64,000 nt of DNA, taken from Plantago ovata (Eukaryota; Streptophyta; Magnoliopsida; Lamiales; Plantaginaceae). The DNA lies in contig CM051458.1 in assembly GCA_028274465.1 (NCBI GenBank), forward strand, positions 80,620,085 through 80,684,084, read 5' to 3'. Positions 36,501 through 47,553 of the stretch are shown here, piece by piece. Within the stretch, counting starts at the first letter, position 1. Every line of letters starts with the position of its first letter. The translations under genes were made by a program, and so were the position numbers. The notes under the pieces are model-generated. The model made no database searches. It saw only the letters and a program-made list of their open reading frames with translations, and was not told the DNA's origin.

Positions 36501-38092
36501 ACTACCAAACAACCTATTTCTGTTTTTGTCATTAGATCTAGTGAATTTGCTCTTCCCAGTTAAATTTTCCATTTAATTTCTGTTTCAATTGACAAATCAT
36601 TTTTGGTTAGCTGTATCTGATTTAACATTAAATAGTTGTACTCAGTTGTTTCAGTATTTGTGTAGGATACTTGACTGAAGCTGTACGTTATGGCTTTTTG
36701 TAATTATTTCTTGTTGAATATGCTCTGTTATGTGGATGTTGAGTACTTACTATTTTCTGATGTTGTTTACGGCCTTCATATGCCCTTTACAGCAATCGTG
36801 ACCATCTTGTTTCTGAGAGAACTGAGCTTGTTGTCTACAGTAAGAACGATTTTACCTCGGTTATCAAGATATATATTAGTATTGGCAATGTTTTCTGTTT
36901 GTGCTGAATTTGGCAAAATTTACTTCTTTGCAGCGGCCATTTATCATAAATTTCTTCATAACCCTCATCAGGTTCCCATTCTCTCAATCTCAATATAGTT
37001 GTGCATTTTTTTATACAAGAAGCTTTTCTTTTTATTTTTCGTCTCTAATTTTTCACAAGGTGCGATCTAGATTGTGGTATAGGTGTATAAGAACAGAAAA
37101 GTATCAGCTGCAGTAACAATCTTTGATCAATACACCATATTCAAATCAATTGCCTACCTGCTGATATGAAGACTAAATCCATCAAATATTGAACAAAAAA
37201 CATATACTCACTCCGCCCCCTCTGTCTCACAAAACTTTAACCAATTTACTTCTGTTTTGTAGGCTTCCCACAAAACTTTACCCATTTATTAAAAAGTTAT
37301 CCCACATATTAAAAATATTAATTTTTCCATCAACATTACTAATTTGTCATCACACTTCACTTTAACAACTACTTCATTTTCCAATTCAAAAATAACTTAT
37401 CCCACTAACTGTTTCATTTCCTATATTATTTAAATGTCCCTTCTTAAACCCAAGTGGCTAAACTTTTTTGTGAGGGAGGGAGTATATTTAATGCAATAGC
37501 ATTGTCAGATTCAACTTTTTCTACACAAGTAAATATTCTGTAATCCCTGTGAACAAGAAGTTACAAGCGTGTTGAAGTTGACTTTGACCTTTTAGAACAC
37601 CCCCCCCCCCCCTCTCCCCTCTTTCCAAAAATGTTTGATTGCCCAGAACCAGGATTGCGTTAATGCAAGTGTTGGAGGTAACCGGTGTACAAGTTGCTTC
37701 GGACCAATGCTTGCTTGCTTATTCATGAGAATATGCATCTTAAGTTTGATTTGACATCACTCCACAAGCACTTTTGGTTTATAAAAAGAGCACAGAAAAT
37801 ACTTGACAAAATCCTTGTTCGGGATCAGTGTTGTATTTCATAGTCCATTGACATTTGGCTTTTATCACGCAGTGGTGGAGTTGCTGCATTCTTCTTGCAT
37901 AGGATCATGAGAGATGGAGGGCTGACAAAGAGAAGCAGAGTTAGAAAATTAGTCCTCATGTCGAGGACCAGGACTCCAGGTAAATTGGTGTTGATACATC
38001 TTAAACAGTTCTCTATTTCCAAGGCCCCTTTATATGACGACATCGGATTTATCATTTCCAGGAAATCAAAGTCGTGGGTGAAGCATCCTTAG
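32118..38092 (+). CDS. FATTY ACID EXPORT (FAX3-like), TMEM14-family plastid membrane protein with N-terminal 40-aa repeats
   Basis: Eight exons with canonical sites join in frame: 32118-33662, 33808-33888, 34024-34083, 35223-35358, 35459-35638, 36793-36839, 36934-36971, 37873-38092 (768 aa). The C-terminal domain reads DVSELQDFHVGIPYG, then a Gly-rich membrane segment (LLSLGGFLSFM), GFGIVLGGTLLALSISSL, KGQTAIVTILFLRELSLLS and a last helix with SGGVAAFFLHRIM. That order is characteristic of the Tmemb_14 domain of plant FAX3. Family members export fatty acids across the plastid inner envelope. The N terminus, where a transit peptide is expected, is dominated by twelve 40-residue repeats. A final repeat-free segment (LCYALGSGFCGINLRLHRPHR) may be the original targeting peptide. 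The coiled-coil region typical of FAX3 is much shorter here. The last exon could instead splice near 37979. A FAX function is inferred by family only; a decaying paralogue is possible. Confidence 0.6.
33663..34083 (+). repeat. tandem intron-exon duplication (intron1+exon2 / intron2+exon3)
   Basis: Introns 33663-33807 and 33889-34023 both begin GTGAGTCAATTAAGGTT and end CATTTGTGCCAATTTGGTTCGCAG in equivalent form, and align throughout. The following exons are alignable at their 5' halves (TATAATGATGATGCCAAAG against TGTGATGAAGCCAAAG) but more diverged. Confidence 0.8.
34084..35222 (+). other. intron 3 of the FAX-like gene with transposon scrap
   Basis: Contains at about 34755-34925 a GC-richer block (CCTGTCAATGGGCATGG... 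through GGTTTCGGTTCTGG... to AACCGGTCCGGTTACGGA). It resembles small non-autonomous hAT-type repeats but lacks clear ends. Nothing else was identified. Confidence 0.35.
35639..36792 (+). other. intron 5 of the FAX-like gene
   Basis: Holds two near-identical strings built on GGTTCTAAAAATTGTACTTG (about 35804 and 35861) and an AT-rich block with repeated CATACATCATCCCTACT-like phrases (36270-36345). No gene within. Confidence 0.4.
37207..37482. mobile_element. Stowaway-like MITE in the last intron of the FAX-like gene
   Basis: The left end begins CTCACTCCGCCCCCTCTGTC and continues into CACAAAACTTTA. The right end is the partial complement ending GTGAGGGAGGGAG. Flanking TA at 37205-37206 and 37483-37484. 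A fragment with the same GTAAAGTTTTGTGAGACA string lies at 38235-38300, beyond the gene. Confidence 0.7.
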
Positions 38093-38204
38093 CTGTGGGG
38101 ATGAAGGTCATAGAGCAAAATCAAACTTTCTATCATATCCCCTACTCCCAGAGATCTTTATCCAATTAGATATCTTTATCCATAAGGGTTAGCGTGCAGT
38201 TTAA

Positions 38205-38422
38205 TATTAATAGTAGTTTTAATTTTAGAAAATGGGTAAAGTTTTGTGAGACATCTAAAAATGAAAGTGGGTAAAGTTTTGTGAGACAGAGCGAGTATAT
38301 TTTATACGTCACGAATTTTATTTTTTATTTTTTTATTTTTTTGAATATTTTGAACCATCTATGAAGCTTGTGAAATAACTCCTTAAATTTTGTAAGGGTA
38401 CATTACTTATATGGGTTCTCTA
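38205..38422. other. short intergenic segment with MITE fragment
   Basis: GGGTAAAGTTTTGTGAGACA occurs twice (about 38233 and 38269), the second followed by GAGCGAGTATA. This matches one end of the MITE at 37207-37482. The remainder is AT-rich. Confidence 0.4.
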
Positions 38423-41400
38423 CTAAGTCACATGGAGCGAAAGCGAGAGCGAGAGCAGGAGCGAAAGCGAGAGCGAGAATTCGCCAAAGTCTAAAAAACT
38501 TGGGAGCGGGAGTGTCGATAGAGCGTGGATTAATACATATTTCCTCAGAACATATATATATGTAACAAAAATATATACAACTACAGATTCATAGCAGAAG
38601 ACACCATGGCTCATTTATACATACCATCATTAGTTTTTTTTTACAAAATATAGGTACACCATATCAGCAAACAACAAACAATTTTGCATATGGTACCTAG
38701 CAATGGTCCCTAGCAAAGCAACCTCAAAAACTAAACTTAGCTAGCAATTCTCCACAACTAGACCTTTCAAAAGTTCTGCAAAGCAACAGCAAAAATTACC
38801 AACAAATGCCAGCAAGCTAACTAGCTAGGAACTACTATATATGCTCCTACAAAACAACATTTTCAAGACATAGAATAAACCTACACTGGAGCAGCCCTAG
38901 TACGTTCTTGCTCTTCAATAACTTCTACATTAGCTTCAAGGAATTTCTCATAAGTGTTCTTGTTCCAATTCTTATACTTCTTCTCATAGTCTGCTTCATG
39001 CCTGGTGAGAATTCTGTTGCTATAATGCACATACACAAGGGATTCAGCACGATCACAATTAAGAGCATTTCTTTTAACACTATGAATAAAGTTAAACGAG
39101 CTCCAAACTCTCTCCGAACAAGAGCTGTTCACGGTTTGTGACAGCACCTTAGTAGCCAATGCATAAAGTTTAGGAGCAGCCACACCATACAAATTCCACC
39201 AAGCAAGTGCAGGCATGTTATATCTATCAAGTATAGCTTCAGGTCTGGAAAAAACTCCACCATTGGAAGTAAAATCGCTTAATTGCATGCGAATCATTGA
39301 TGAGTCTTCAGGACTTGATAGCTTGGCAAGAGCAGTCAAATAAATTCCTTGCACAAAATTATCAGCATGAGGTTTAACTCTGCTCTTGTTTTCAGGACCA
39401 ACAGTTTGCAACCACGCCTCTGAATAATAACGAGGGTTCAGAACATAAGCAAGTGCATGCAATGGCAAGTTCATCCTTTCCCACCGTTTCATTATCAAAG
39501 CCTCAACTTGTGATCTAATCTCCAAGTGGTTAGATAATGCATCTTTCACAGAACCTAACATGTCCTCCATCTTCTGATATACCTCACCAATGACTGCCTT
39601 GTCAGAATCACAAAAATGAATCATGCTGGAAATTGGCTTAGTGAATGACAAAACAAGTCTGACTTGTCTCCATAACTCCTCATCCATTACAACTCTTTTC
39701 ACATCATCATGTAACAGTTTGGACTTTGATTGTCCAGTGCCATATATATCCCATTCGTCACTCAAAACCATAGCAGCTAGAGAACTCCTTAGCTTATTCA
39801 ACCGTTCTATAACAACATAGTGGTGGCCAAATCTTGTCTTTTTAACTTGAATGACTTCCAAGGCAGAAAATTTTCTAAACATACTCAACACATTACTGTG
39901 ATTCCTTATGTATTTAATAATGCCCTTCGCGTTGCTATAACATTGCCCAACAAATGTCAATGATGGATGCTTTGACTCGGCTATGTCTTTCATGAGAAGA
40001 CTGAGTGTATGTGGCATGCAACCAGACCAGAAAACATGAGGTAATTTTTCCATAATAATTTGTCCAGCAGCTTTACAATTAGATGCATTATCAGTTACGA
40101 CTTGTACGATATTGTACTTCCCAACAAGTTCTATTTGTTTAAGCAATAAGTCAGCAATGTAAACACCACTCTTTTCCTCACCAGAAGAATCTTCAGCAGT
40201 TAAAAAGATGGGCTTACCTCCACAAACTGCAAGGACATTGATCAGCGGCTGATTTTTTATATTCGACCAACCATCGGAAACAATGGTAACACCATATTGA
40301 CCCCAACCTTGCTTTATAACAGACAGCCGATTTTCCACCATCAATTTTTCCTTATCCAGCAATTTAGTCCTAATCTTTTCAGAACTTGGAGCCATGTAAC
40401 CTCTAGGAGCTTCATTAATTGCTTTAACTGCATCTATCCATAACGGAGACCTGGCCACATTGAAGGAAATCCCACAAGCATAGAAAAATCTAGCAATCCT
40501 TGCATTAGCATCCTCTATTGCAGACATCTTAAACATATTCTTTATTGTACCAGAGCCAACTTGTTGCTTTCCTGCAAGTGTTGATTGTGCTTGTGATGGT
40601 AGGGCATCCATATTCTTTCTTTTGCGCAGATTTCCTCCAAATGCATCCCTGGCATCCTCCTCTTCTTTTCTCAGTCCTTCTCTATCTTCAGACGTCATTT
40701 TATTGCAAAGAGCAATCCCAGCACTCTTCTCCCCTTTCTTTACTCCGAGAAAATGTGCTCGAATTCTTGAATAAGTTCTGGTATATGCATCAGGCCGGCA
40801 ACCAAAGTTGCATATCCACTTGTTATCTCTTTTATTTCCAAATACAGTAACATAACTCTTCAGAGGAGTACTAGTAACATCTTCAGTGACCTCCTCACCA
40901 GCACTCATTCTAACATAAATAAACATGAAATAAATGAGTTTTATAAGCTTACAAAGTATATAAATAAACTCTGTTTCAAAGAAAAAGTATATAAATAAAC
41001 TCAGAATTCCGAAATTGAGTGGGTATAAAATTATAACTATAAACTCATTGAAGTACTAGCAAATAAGGTATATCATCATAGATTACAGAGAAGAGATACA
41101 ATTATATAAGCCTACAAATTGTCGAAGAGATCTAATCTCACACATATCAAGTAGACATGAATCAACTACAATTAATTAAGTAATAAGGAAGAAAATTAAG
41201 AGCAACAAAATACCTTATAGTTCAATACGGTAACGGTACACAATTTTATGATTTTAGACTTCAGAGCAGCAAATTTCCGGAGAAACTGAACACCATGGAT
41301 ACGAGAATTCAATCGCCAGTGAAAGAAAGAAGAAAGGAGGGTTTCGTTTGCAGCCGTCCAGCGTTTTGGGGTGTGTATATATGCGTTTTTGACCTATTTT

Positions 41401-41540
41401 ATTAAGACGCAAATTATTATGTTTCAGGTCGCGAACTAAGGAATCTTAGTTCGCGATTTATGATCGCTCCGACGCTCCGAGCTACAGTTCGCGATTGGAA
41501 CGCTGGAAAAGCTCTAGAACACGCGAATTATGTAGCTAAG
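38423..41540 (-). mobile_element. hAT transposon, copy A, apparently complete
   Basis: Ends match copy B exactly (CTAAGTCACAT at 38423, ...ATGTAGCTAAG to 41540). It carries an intact transposase ORF, a 5' leader with a probable intron, a TCGCGAACTAAG/CTTAGTTCGCGA inverted repeat near its 5' end, and CGCTC-rich subterminal repeats near its 3' end. Unlike copy B, the two 8-bp flanks (GTTCTCTA and GATATAGT) do not match. Its right edge abuts a truncated LTR element. Confidence 0.85.
38881..40908 (-). CDS. hAT transposase (copy A), 675 aa, intact
   Basis: Start chosen at MSAGEEV (40908), because a TTATGTTAG 3' splice site lies just before it; an in-frame ATG 18 nt upstream is the alternative. 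Domains: N-terminal BED-type zinc finger (C33, C37, H52, C68), a lysine-rich linker, a DUF659/RNase H-like core with D212 (VSDGWSN) and D273 (VTDNASNCKA) and the following SGCMPHTLSLL, then the hAT C-terminal dimerisation motif (SCSERVWSSFNFIHSVKRN) near the end. It should excise and insert its own element and non-autonomous relatives by cut-and-paste in the nucleus. It differs from copy B by about 8 residues (for example R44 for E44, N134 for D134). No premature stops, so it may be active. Confidence 0.85.
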   Translation of the reverse strand: MSAGEEVTEDVTSTPLKSYVTVFGNKRDNKWICNFGCRPDAYTRTYSRIRAHFLGVKKGEKSAGIALCNKMTSEDREGLRKEEEDARDAFGGNLRKRKNMDALPSQAQSTLAGKQQVGSGTIKNMFKMSAIEDANARIARFFYACGISFNVARSPLWIDAVKAINEAPRGYMAPSSEKIRTKLLDKEKLMVENRLSVIKQGWGQYGVTIVSDGWSNIKNQPLINVLAVCGGKPIFLTAEDSSGEEKSGVYIADLLLKQIELVGKYNIVQVVTDNASNCKAAGQIIMEKLPHVFWSGCMPHTLSLLMKDIAESKHPSLTFVGQCYSNAKGIIKYIRNHSNVLSMFRKFSALEVIQVKKTRFGHHYVVIERLNKLRSSLAAMVLSDEWDIYGTGQSKSKLLHDDVKRVVMDEELWRQVRLVLSFTKPISSMIHFCDSDKAVIGEVYQKMEDMLGSVKDALSNHLEIRSQVEALIMKRWERMNLPLHALAYVLNPRYYSEAWLQTVGPENKSRVKPHADNFVQGIYLTALAKLSSPEDSSMIRMQLSDFTSNGGVFSRPEAILDRYNMPALAWWNLYGVAAPKLYALATKVLSQTVNSSCSERVWSSFNFIHSVKRNALNCDRAESLVYVHYSNRILTRHEADYEKKYKNWNKNTYEKFLEANVEVIEEQERTRAAPV

Positions 41541-41723
41541 GATATAGTACATGATTGTGATGAATTGCATGATTGTTCTTAACATAGGTTAGCTAGACTA
41601 GAACATGGGTTAAGGGAGTAGAATTAGTCGAAGTTGATACTCGATTACTTGCACACATTGCATTTGCATTAGCATATCGTTTTTTGTTGAGTACAAGATA
41701 CTAATTGCTGCGTTTTAGGTACC

Positions 41724-43038
41724 ATGGGTCGTGACAAGAAGAAAGCAGGGACATCCAAGAGCAAGAAGGGAAAGGGAGCAGCCTCGAGCTCCCAAGCCAA
41801 CGAAGCCTATGAACCATCGCTCCAAGAAGTCTCCATTCGACTGGATCTTGAGGAGGAAGCTGCAATTAAGCCACGATCGATAGTCTGTGACCGCAAAATC
41901 CGAATCCTAGCAAGTTATGCTAACACACCGGCTTGCCGAATGCTTTATAGCTTGGAGGGCAGAAGGAACTGGAAGTGGTACACCTCCAACCGGTTCAATG
42001 GGTACGATGTATCGCTACTCCAAGAGTTCTATGTAGGATACACAGACCGTGCGGCCATGGGGGGCGTTCCAGTGTGGAACACATTAGTGCCATGGACCCC
42101 TCAGTCTATTTCTGACTTCATCCACAGGGGAACGGGAGTTCACCGGGAGCGCACACGTATACAAGTACTCAAGGGCAGGACGGGTGATTGACGACAGCGT
42201 CACAAAGGTTATTTGCCACAGGGATTATGTGTACCCATATGGTAATAGACCGGAGAGACTAGAGAGGAAGGACCTCAATCTTGAGGCTAGGACGACTATG
42301 AAGTTCATTATGGCCAATCTCATTCCTCGGACCAATGATACCTCGATTCAGCCTTGGTATGCGGAGCTCATCTACTGTCTATTGGGTAGGCATCGTATTG
42401 ACATCGGCAACATCATCTATGAGGAGTATCATAGGAAAGGGAACAAAAAGAAGAAGCCATTTGTCTTTCCTTGCCTGATCACCGCCTACTGCAAGTACCA
42501 CGGGGTTGAGGGTATTGATGAGACGGGCTCAGTCACCTCGGCCTTGACTCCAGCATCTATCACTGAGCAGGAACATAGGTTCCGTCAGACCATACCTTCA
42601 GCTGCTGCCGCCGATGATGCACCACCTTTCTCACCCCATGCGAGTGATGAGGATGACATGGAGACCGATGATCGGGACCCTATTCCAGACACCGCCGCTC
42701 CTAGTGGGTCACAGCAGACACCGCGGGTAGCATGTGGTTCCCGAGGGTTTGATTTTACTGAGCTCAGGACCTACCTCGATGACAGATTCCGTGGGTTCGA
42801 TGAGAATGTTGCAACTCTGACCACCACTGTACAGGGGTTGCAGCATACTCTTGATGGTTATGTTGCCCAGCGCAAAAGTGATTGGGAGCTCACGGAGGAG
42901 CATCGCCGGAACGATAGGCAACTCATTTTGTTGCAGCAGATGCTCTTGGACTGGCAGCAGGAGACCCTACAACAATCCCAGGATCTTCTCTCTGACATGT
43001 GGAGCGACTATTACATGGATTATGACCCGGACTACTAG
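41724..43038 (+). pseudogene. extra ORF of Athila/Tat-like element (plant-transposon-protein domain), fossil
   Basis: Starts after a TGCGTTTTAG|GTACC 3' splice-like site, consistent with the spliced extra ORF of this group. A Lys/Ser-rich start (MGRDKKKAGTSKSKKG) is followed by a globular part with TPACRMLYSLEGRRNWKWYT, then RTTMKFIMANLIPRTNDTSI and PWYAELIYCLLGRHRIDIGN. This pattern belongs to the 'putative plant transposon protein' domain found in such elements. An acidic, Gln-rich tail that may form a coiled coil ends it. The region is not one intact frame. Function in the family is unsettled (an env-like position). Confidence 0.6.
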
Positions 43039-43844
43039 TCTTTTCACATGTCCATTCTGGTATACTCAGCTGACAGAGGCCACACATTCGATAACATCTA
43101 GTATCACTTTACATTCCTCATCCTCTCTTTTGATGGGGACCAGCTTGAGCTTCATGTGGGGGGGGGGGGGTGTTATGTGAATTATGATGTTAGTTCTGTA
43201 TGACTTGTGTGGTTGAGTATCGTATCTTGTACCTTTGTTTGCACGTTTACCGCTTTCTTAGGATTTAGTTTGTTCGTATGCATTCATCCTTAGTCTAGTT
43301 TTTGCATGATGTTGTGTGGAGTTTATTGCCAAATGTTTTGTACTTTTTTATTGTATAGAATAAGTGTTTGTGACCATTGACCATACATTGCATCTCTATG
43401 GAATAGTTTGAGGTTTGTCTCGCTTGGCTTGTCATATTCGTATGTGCACTAGTTAAACTTGGTAGTCTTGGCATCACTATGTGATGTTTTCTCTACTGCG
43501 GTTCGCGAAGACCTTATAAAATATTGCATGTTAGAGTCTTTGGTTGTATTCTCGTGTAATTATGTACCTAAGAGGCAACAAGTCTTCACCTTGCTTTTTG
43601 AGATTGCTAAATGTCTAGGAAGGAGGTAGAGTGAGGTGTGTGATCTTTTGTTTGAAACCTATTCTAGAGAATAGGTTTGGGGAGGGTGTTACCATGTGTA
43701 CGGCTTGTTTTTCGTATAGTTGAGTCGTGTTGAGTTTATTTTTCCTCTTCTTTGAGAGTTTGTGCTCCAACCTATTCTTTCGAATAGGTTTGGGGAGGTC
43801 GTTGTAGTGTCATTGTTATTTCCTTTCATTGTGCTACTGCTGGC

Positions 43845-43875
<31 letters not shown>

Positions 43876-44582
43876 ACAACAAAAGAAAAAAAAAAAAGAG
43901 GAAAAATCGAAAATTCCAGAAATCTGGAAAAAGAAAAAAAAGTATAAGACCCAAAAAAACAAAAGAAAGGTCCAAGCAAGCCAAAAAGCAGTTTTAGCAA
44001 AGTAATGTATTATTTTTCAGTTTTTGTAGTAGTTCGTAATCGAGTTGTAAATTCTTCCTTGTATTTTCGTGTCGCCTAGTCCAAGGCCTGTTCACGACCA
44101 CCCTCGTCCTGCCATTCAGGAAGTGGTGAAGAGTTTTTTTCTTTAAGAGTCGGGTAGAATAGGGGAGTCTTGTCTTTTAGGGAACCCTCCTTCGTTTGAT
44201 GAGAGCCAGTATTGGTTCGACCTCTCTTGAGGGAAAGTCTCACTTGGTGAACAGTAGTAAGCCCTCAGTTTCATACGCACGGGGCAACCATTTGTATTTT
44301 AATATGCATCATTACGTCGTCATTGACTAGGTCAAGGTAGAGAATGTTACGAGAGACTCCCTTGTTTAACAAAGTGCATATGTGAATGTGTATAGGTTCA
44401 ATCGAGACATTCTTCAACTTACTTTCATGTTATGATTTGTATGGTCTTTGTTCATAAGCATTTGGTAGATACAATAGATTAGTTCTTCTTATTTGGCATG
44501 AGACTCCTCTTCGTGTTGCATGTAGTTTGCATAGAGTCTAGCTAGTTGCTTGAGGACGAGCAAATGTTCGGTTTGGGGAGTT

Positions 44583-45205
44583 TGATGACAGTAGTTTTTA
44601 CTCAATCATTCGGGTCTTTTTCACCAATTTAGCTATCCTCTTGCATGCATTTTAGTGCATTTTGTTAGAATAGTGTCACGTTTCCATTTTCTTTGTTATT
44701 TTCAGGATTTAGGTGAAAATCGCACTTTTGGATATGAATCAAGGCGAAACATTGAAGTTTTGGTGCCACGAGATCACCCGTGGTGTGTCAAGGAGTACCG
44801 GAACATGTTTCCAGGCCAAAAGACCAAGTTTCGGAGCTCAAAACCGTGCCCAAGGCAAAACTCGAAGACTTGGAGGAAGAAAGAGCACGGGCAACTCTCT
44901 GCCCGTGCCAGGCGCACCGCCTGGCACCCCAGGCGGTCCGCCTGGGAGGTTCCGACAACTATATATATATTTTGTAAAGTTGCGAATTTTCATATCTGAA
45001 ATCATAATTTTGCAGATATTAAGCCTAGAGCTTGTTCTGGGTATTCTTTCTCTTAGAACTACTTTATCTTAGCAATTTGGAGCACCAAGGTAGAGATTCA
45101 GACATCTTTTGATCTCACCTTGCTAGAAACTTGTGAGTTTAGCAATTCATCGGAGATTGACAACCCTCGGTGGTAACTTTGTATCTCACCTTTTTCATAC
45201 TCTAT
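44583..45205 (+). repeat. partial 3' LTR with GC palindromes and TATA
   Basis: Begins TGATGACAG after the purine tract. It is collinear with the first element's LTR (shared TTAGAATAGTGTCACGTTTCC and GGAGATTGACAACC). GC palindromes at 44885-44946 (GCACGGGCA/TGCCCGTGC, CCAGGCG/CGCCTGG, CCCAGGCGG-T-CCGCCTGGG) precede a TATATATATA string at about 44961. Similarity ends near 45205. Confidence 0.7.
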
Positions 45206-45269
45206 CTTCCCGTCCCCTACCGTGCTTGCGGCCGCAGGCGCTGGCGCCTGCGGCGCCGCAGGCGGCCGG

Positions 45270-45300
<31 letters not shown>

Positions 45301-45380
45301 TTTATTTTATTTTTTTTATTTTATTTTTTTGAAAATATAAATATTAAATTTATATAAAAAATAAAACTTTTGAAAATCGA
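45206..45380 (+). other. possible third LTR scrap: GC palindromes followed by TA/T-rich run
   Basis: 45225-45270 is a run of nested palindromes (for example CGCAGGCGC / GCGCCTGCG, and CGGCGCCG) immediately followed by TATATATATATATATA and a T-rich run. The architecture is the same as in the two LTRs, but the sequence is different. It may belong to another family member recombined here. Confidence 0.35.
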
Positions 45381-47553
45381 ATTAAGCATAGAATCAATTG
45401 CATCCACATAAACTACAAAAGCATACAACATATATACGTAATCAATTAACCTCGCTCTGATACCACTGTAAGAAAATACGGTCAGAGTTACCCCTAGGGT
45501 ACGCAGCGGAATTTCAAAAATTTTCTTAACATACAGGTTAATTGATTATGTATATGCTGTATATATGTAAACACGTCAATTAGAAGACTAACCTTACTTC
45601 CAAAGCAGCTTCCAAGTCTTCGTAATAATCTGGTTTATCTTCTCCTTCGTCGAAGTCGAAGATATCTGCAATACTCTGATTATCTGCAAGACAATAAGAG
45701 TTAGTTTCCAGCTCCTAGAACCTCAACCTTGGTATCCACGGATGAACAGCCTATCGGAAGAATGCTAGGATATTCTTTGTGTGACCAAGAAGATGGGGCG
45801 ACATTTTTCCTCCGGCAAGAGGGGTGGCGCGCGTGTGGCTTATAGAGGAGGGGGAGAGCTTTTATTTTCTCTAAGAAAGGTAGAATAATTCTTTAAGAAT
45901 TGATACTTCAGAATATATATTAAAAGCTCTCTAATAGTCTACTATATATAGTAGTCAATAGAAGCCTAAAGCATAAGCAATTAGACTTCATAAAGGAATA
46001 AGAATCTAATTCTTATCGCACCAGGAAACCAATTTCAAGTCTAGATTCATTCCCAATCAAATTAAAACTCAATCAGGAAAATCTAACTTATCTCTTGGAC
46101 TTCTAATAGAGGAAGGAGTCGAACTCCTTCCCCTACTCCAGCTCCTGCGCGCGCGCGCCTGTCCCAAGGGAGATAGGTGGGTCCCGATTTTGGGACCCAC
46201 TTATAGTTCTAAGGCAATTCAAACTCCAAGTAGATTTTGCCCATGTGCGTATGTTAATTCTAAATTAACATACCCTTTTAAATCAAACCTCTATTATATT
46301 TCTAAAATATAATCTTTAATTGCATTTACATAAAATACAATTAATTAGCCAATTCAATTAATAATTCCAAATCATTAATTGAGCCACTAAATATTATAAT
46401 TAATTCCAAATCAATTATAATCCATCAATCACAATTAATTCGAAATCAATTGCGGTTCCATCTTCAAGGATATCCTGATAAGCTGAATCACCACATAGTG
46501 TGACCCATAGGGCCTCATTGTATTAAGCAAGTCCTATACTAGGCAAAATGGAATTCCTAGACGGTTCCATTTGCAATATTAATACATGAGGATGTTTGAG
46601 AGGTTTCTCAAAGCAAACTCTTTCGTTGCGAAGTTTGTTGCGCTCAACGCGGCGATGGTAACGTCCCTTCATCTGACTGACTCGAATGCATCTAGGATCG
46701 ATGATGTGTCTATCCCAATAATACATCCACGGGCGTCTCAGGGAGTTGCTTGGTTACGAAGATATACTTATGACCATCATAATATATCGATGCAGTGGCC
46801 AGTGACTTTACCAATACAACTATGAAGACTATGAGCAGTACTCTCCAGTGCTACACATGAGAGATGAATCCTTCACAGAAACACTTATCATCCCCATTTG
46901 TATGTAGCCATAATCCCGGATCGTGTCTTAAGTCAACTGCTTATTCAGAGTTGACATCGACGGGTCCACCAAGGATATGGGACAACAATTGTGATGATAA
47001 AGTCCTGTAAGTCCAAAGGATGACTGGCATCACTTCGACAACTTACCGGTTCCCATAGACACTTCGGTGTAGAGTATACATCGATGGGAGTGTCCGGTGG
47101 GTACTTCCATTGTTCGGTAATCATCAATCGAACAACTATGCGCAATTATGGGAACGTTTTTTGATTGTCCAACAATCCGTTCCGTGGCCGTGGGATCGGC
47201 TCACACTTGCTCCAACAAGTATAACCTCCACGCATACTAGTCTCAGCTGGTTCATTCAGACCCCTACATCCGAGATGAACCTCGACTAGGGAGAGTTTGG
47301 GATAGATGATAACTCACATAGCTCCCACTATCTGTGTGATCGGTCATCTATCCGAGAGGACATGTTTAATATCAATACAAACAGAAATAGAGATATGACA
47401 TGTTGCACGCCTGGTGTAATATAAATATGAAAGCGATACTCAATAGTAAAACAACAAACATATATTATATTACGTTGACCGGTGTAATAATACATATATG
47501 CCCTCTATAAGGGCTGCATGCCCTTAATAAGGATTGTCTCTAGGACATATACA
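45381..47553 (-). mobile_element. Copia-type LTR plus short leader, fossil
   Basis: On the minus strand, an LTR of about 2.1 kb begins TGTATATGTCC (47553) and ends ...TTACA (45467). It is followed at once by GTGGTATCAGAGC, an initiator-Met tRNA primer site typical of Copia elements, and a short piece of leader (to about 45381). No gag-pol or second LTR is present here, so it is a remnant of a larger element. No intact coding region. Age not estimable without the partner LTR. Confidence 0.65.

Larger units (their letters stand above)
41541..45205 (+). mobile_element. Athila/Tat-like LTR element, fossil, 3' portion only
   Basis: The visible part begins at the right edge of hAT copy A. It contains an extra downstream ORF region (41724-43038), a long 3' untranslated region collinear with 25440-26928 of the first element, a purine tract (GGTTTGGGGAGTT) and the beginning of a 3' LTR at 44583. 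gag, pol and the 5' LTR are not in the window. Related to, but clearly older or more distant than, the element at 19921-28129. Broken in at least two places. Confidence 0.75.

Noticed and set aside
39623-40850. Plus-strand ORFs inside hAT copy A, and the matching minus-strand ORFs in copy B
   Set aside because: Antisense to the intact transposase and identical in both copies only because the element is duplicated.
44655-45072. Overlapping plus-strand ORFs near 44.7-45.1 kb
   Set aside because: They lie inside an LTR with GC palindromes. There is no protein similarity and there are three competing frames.
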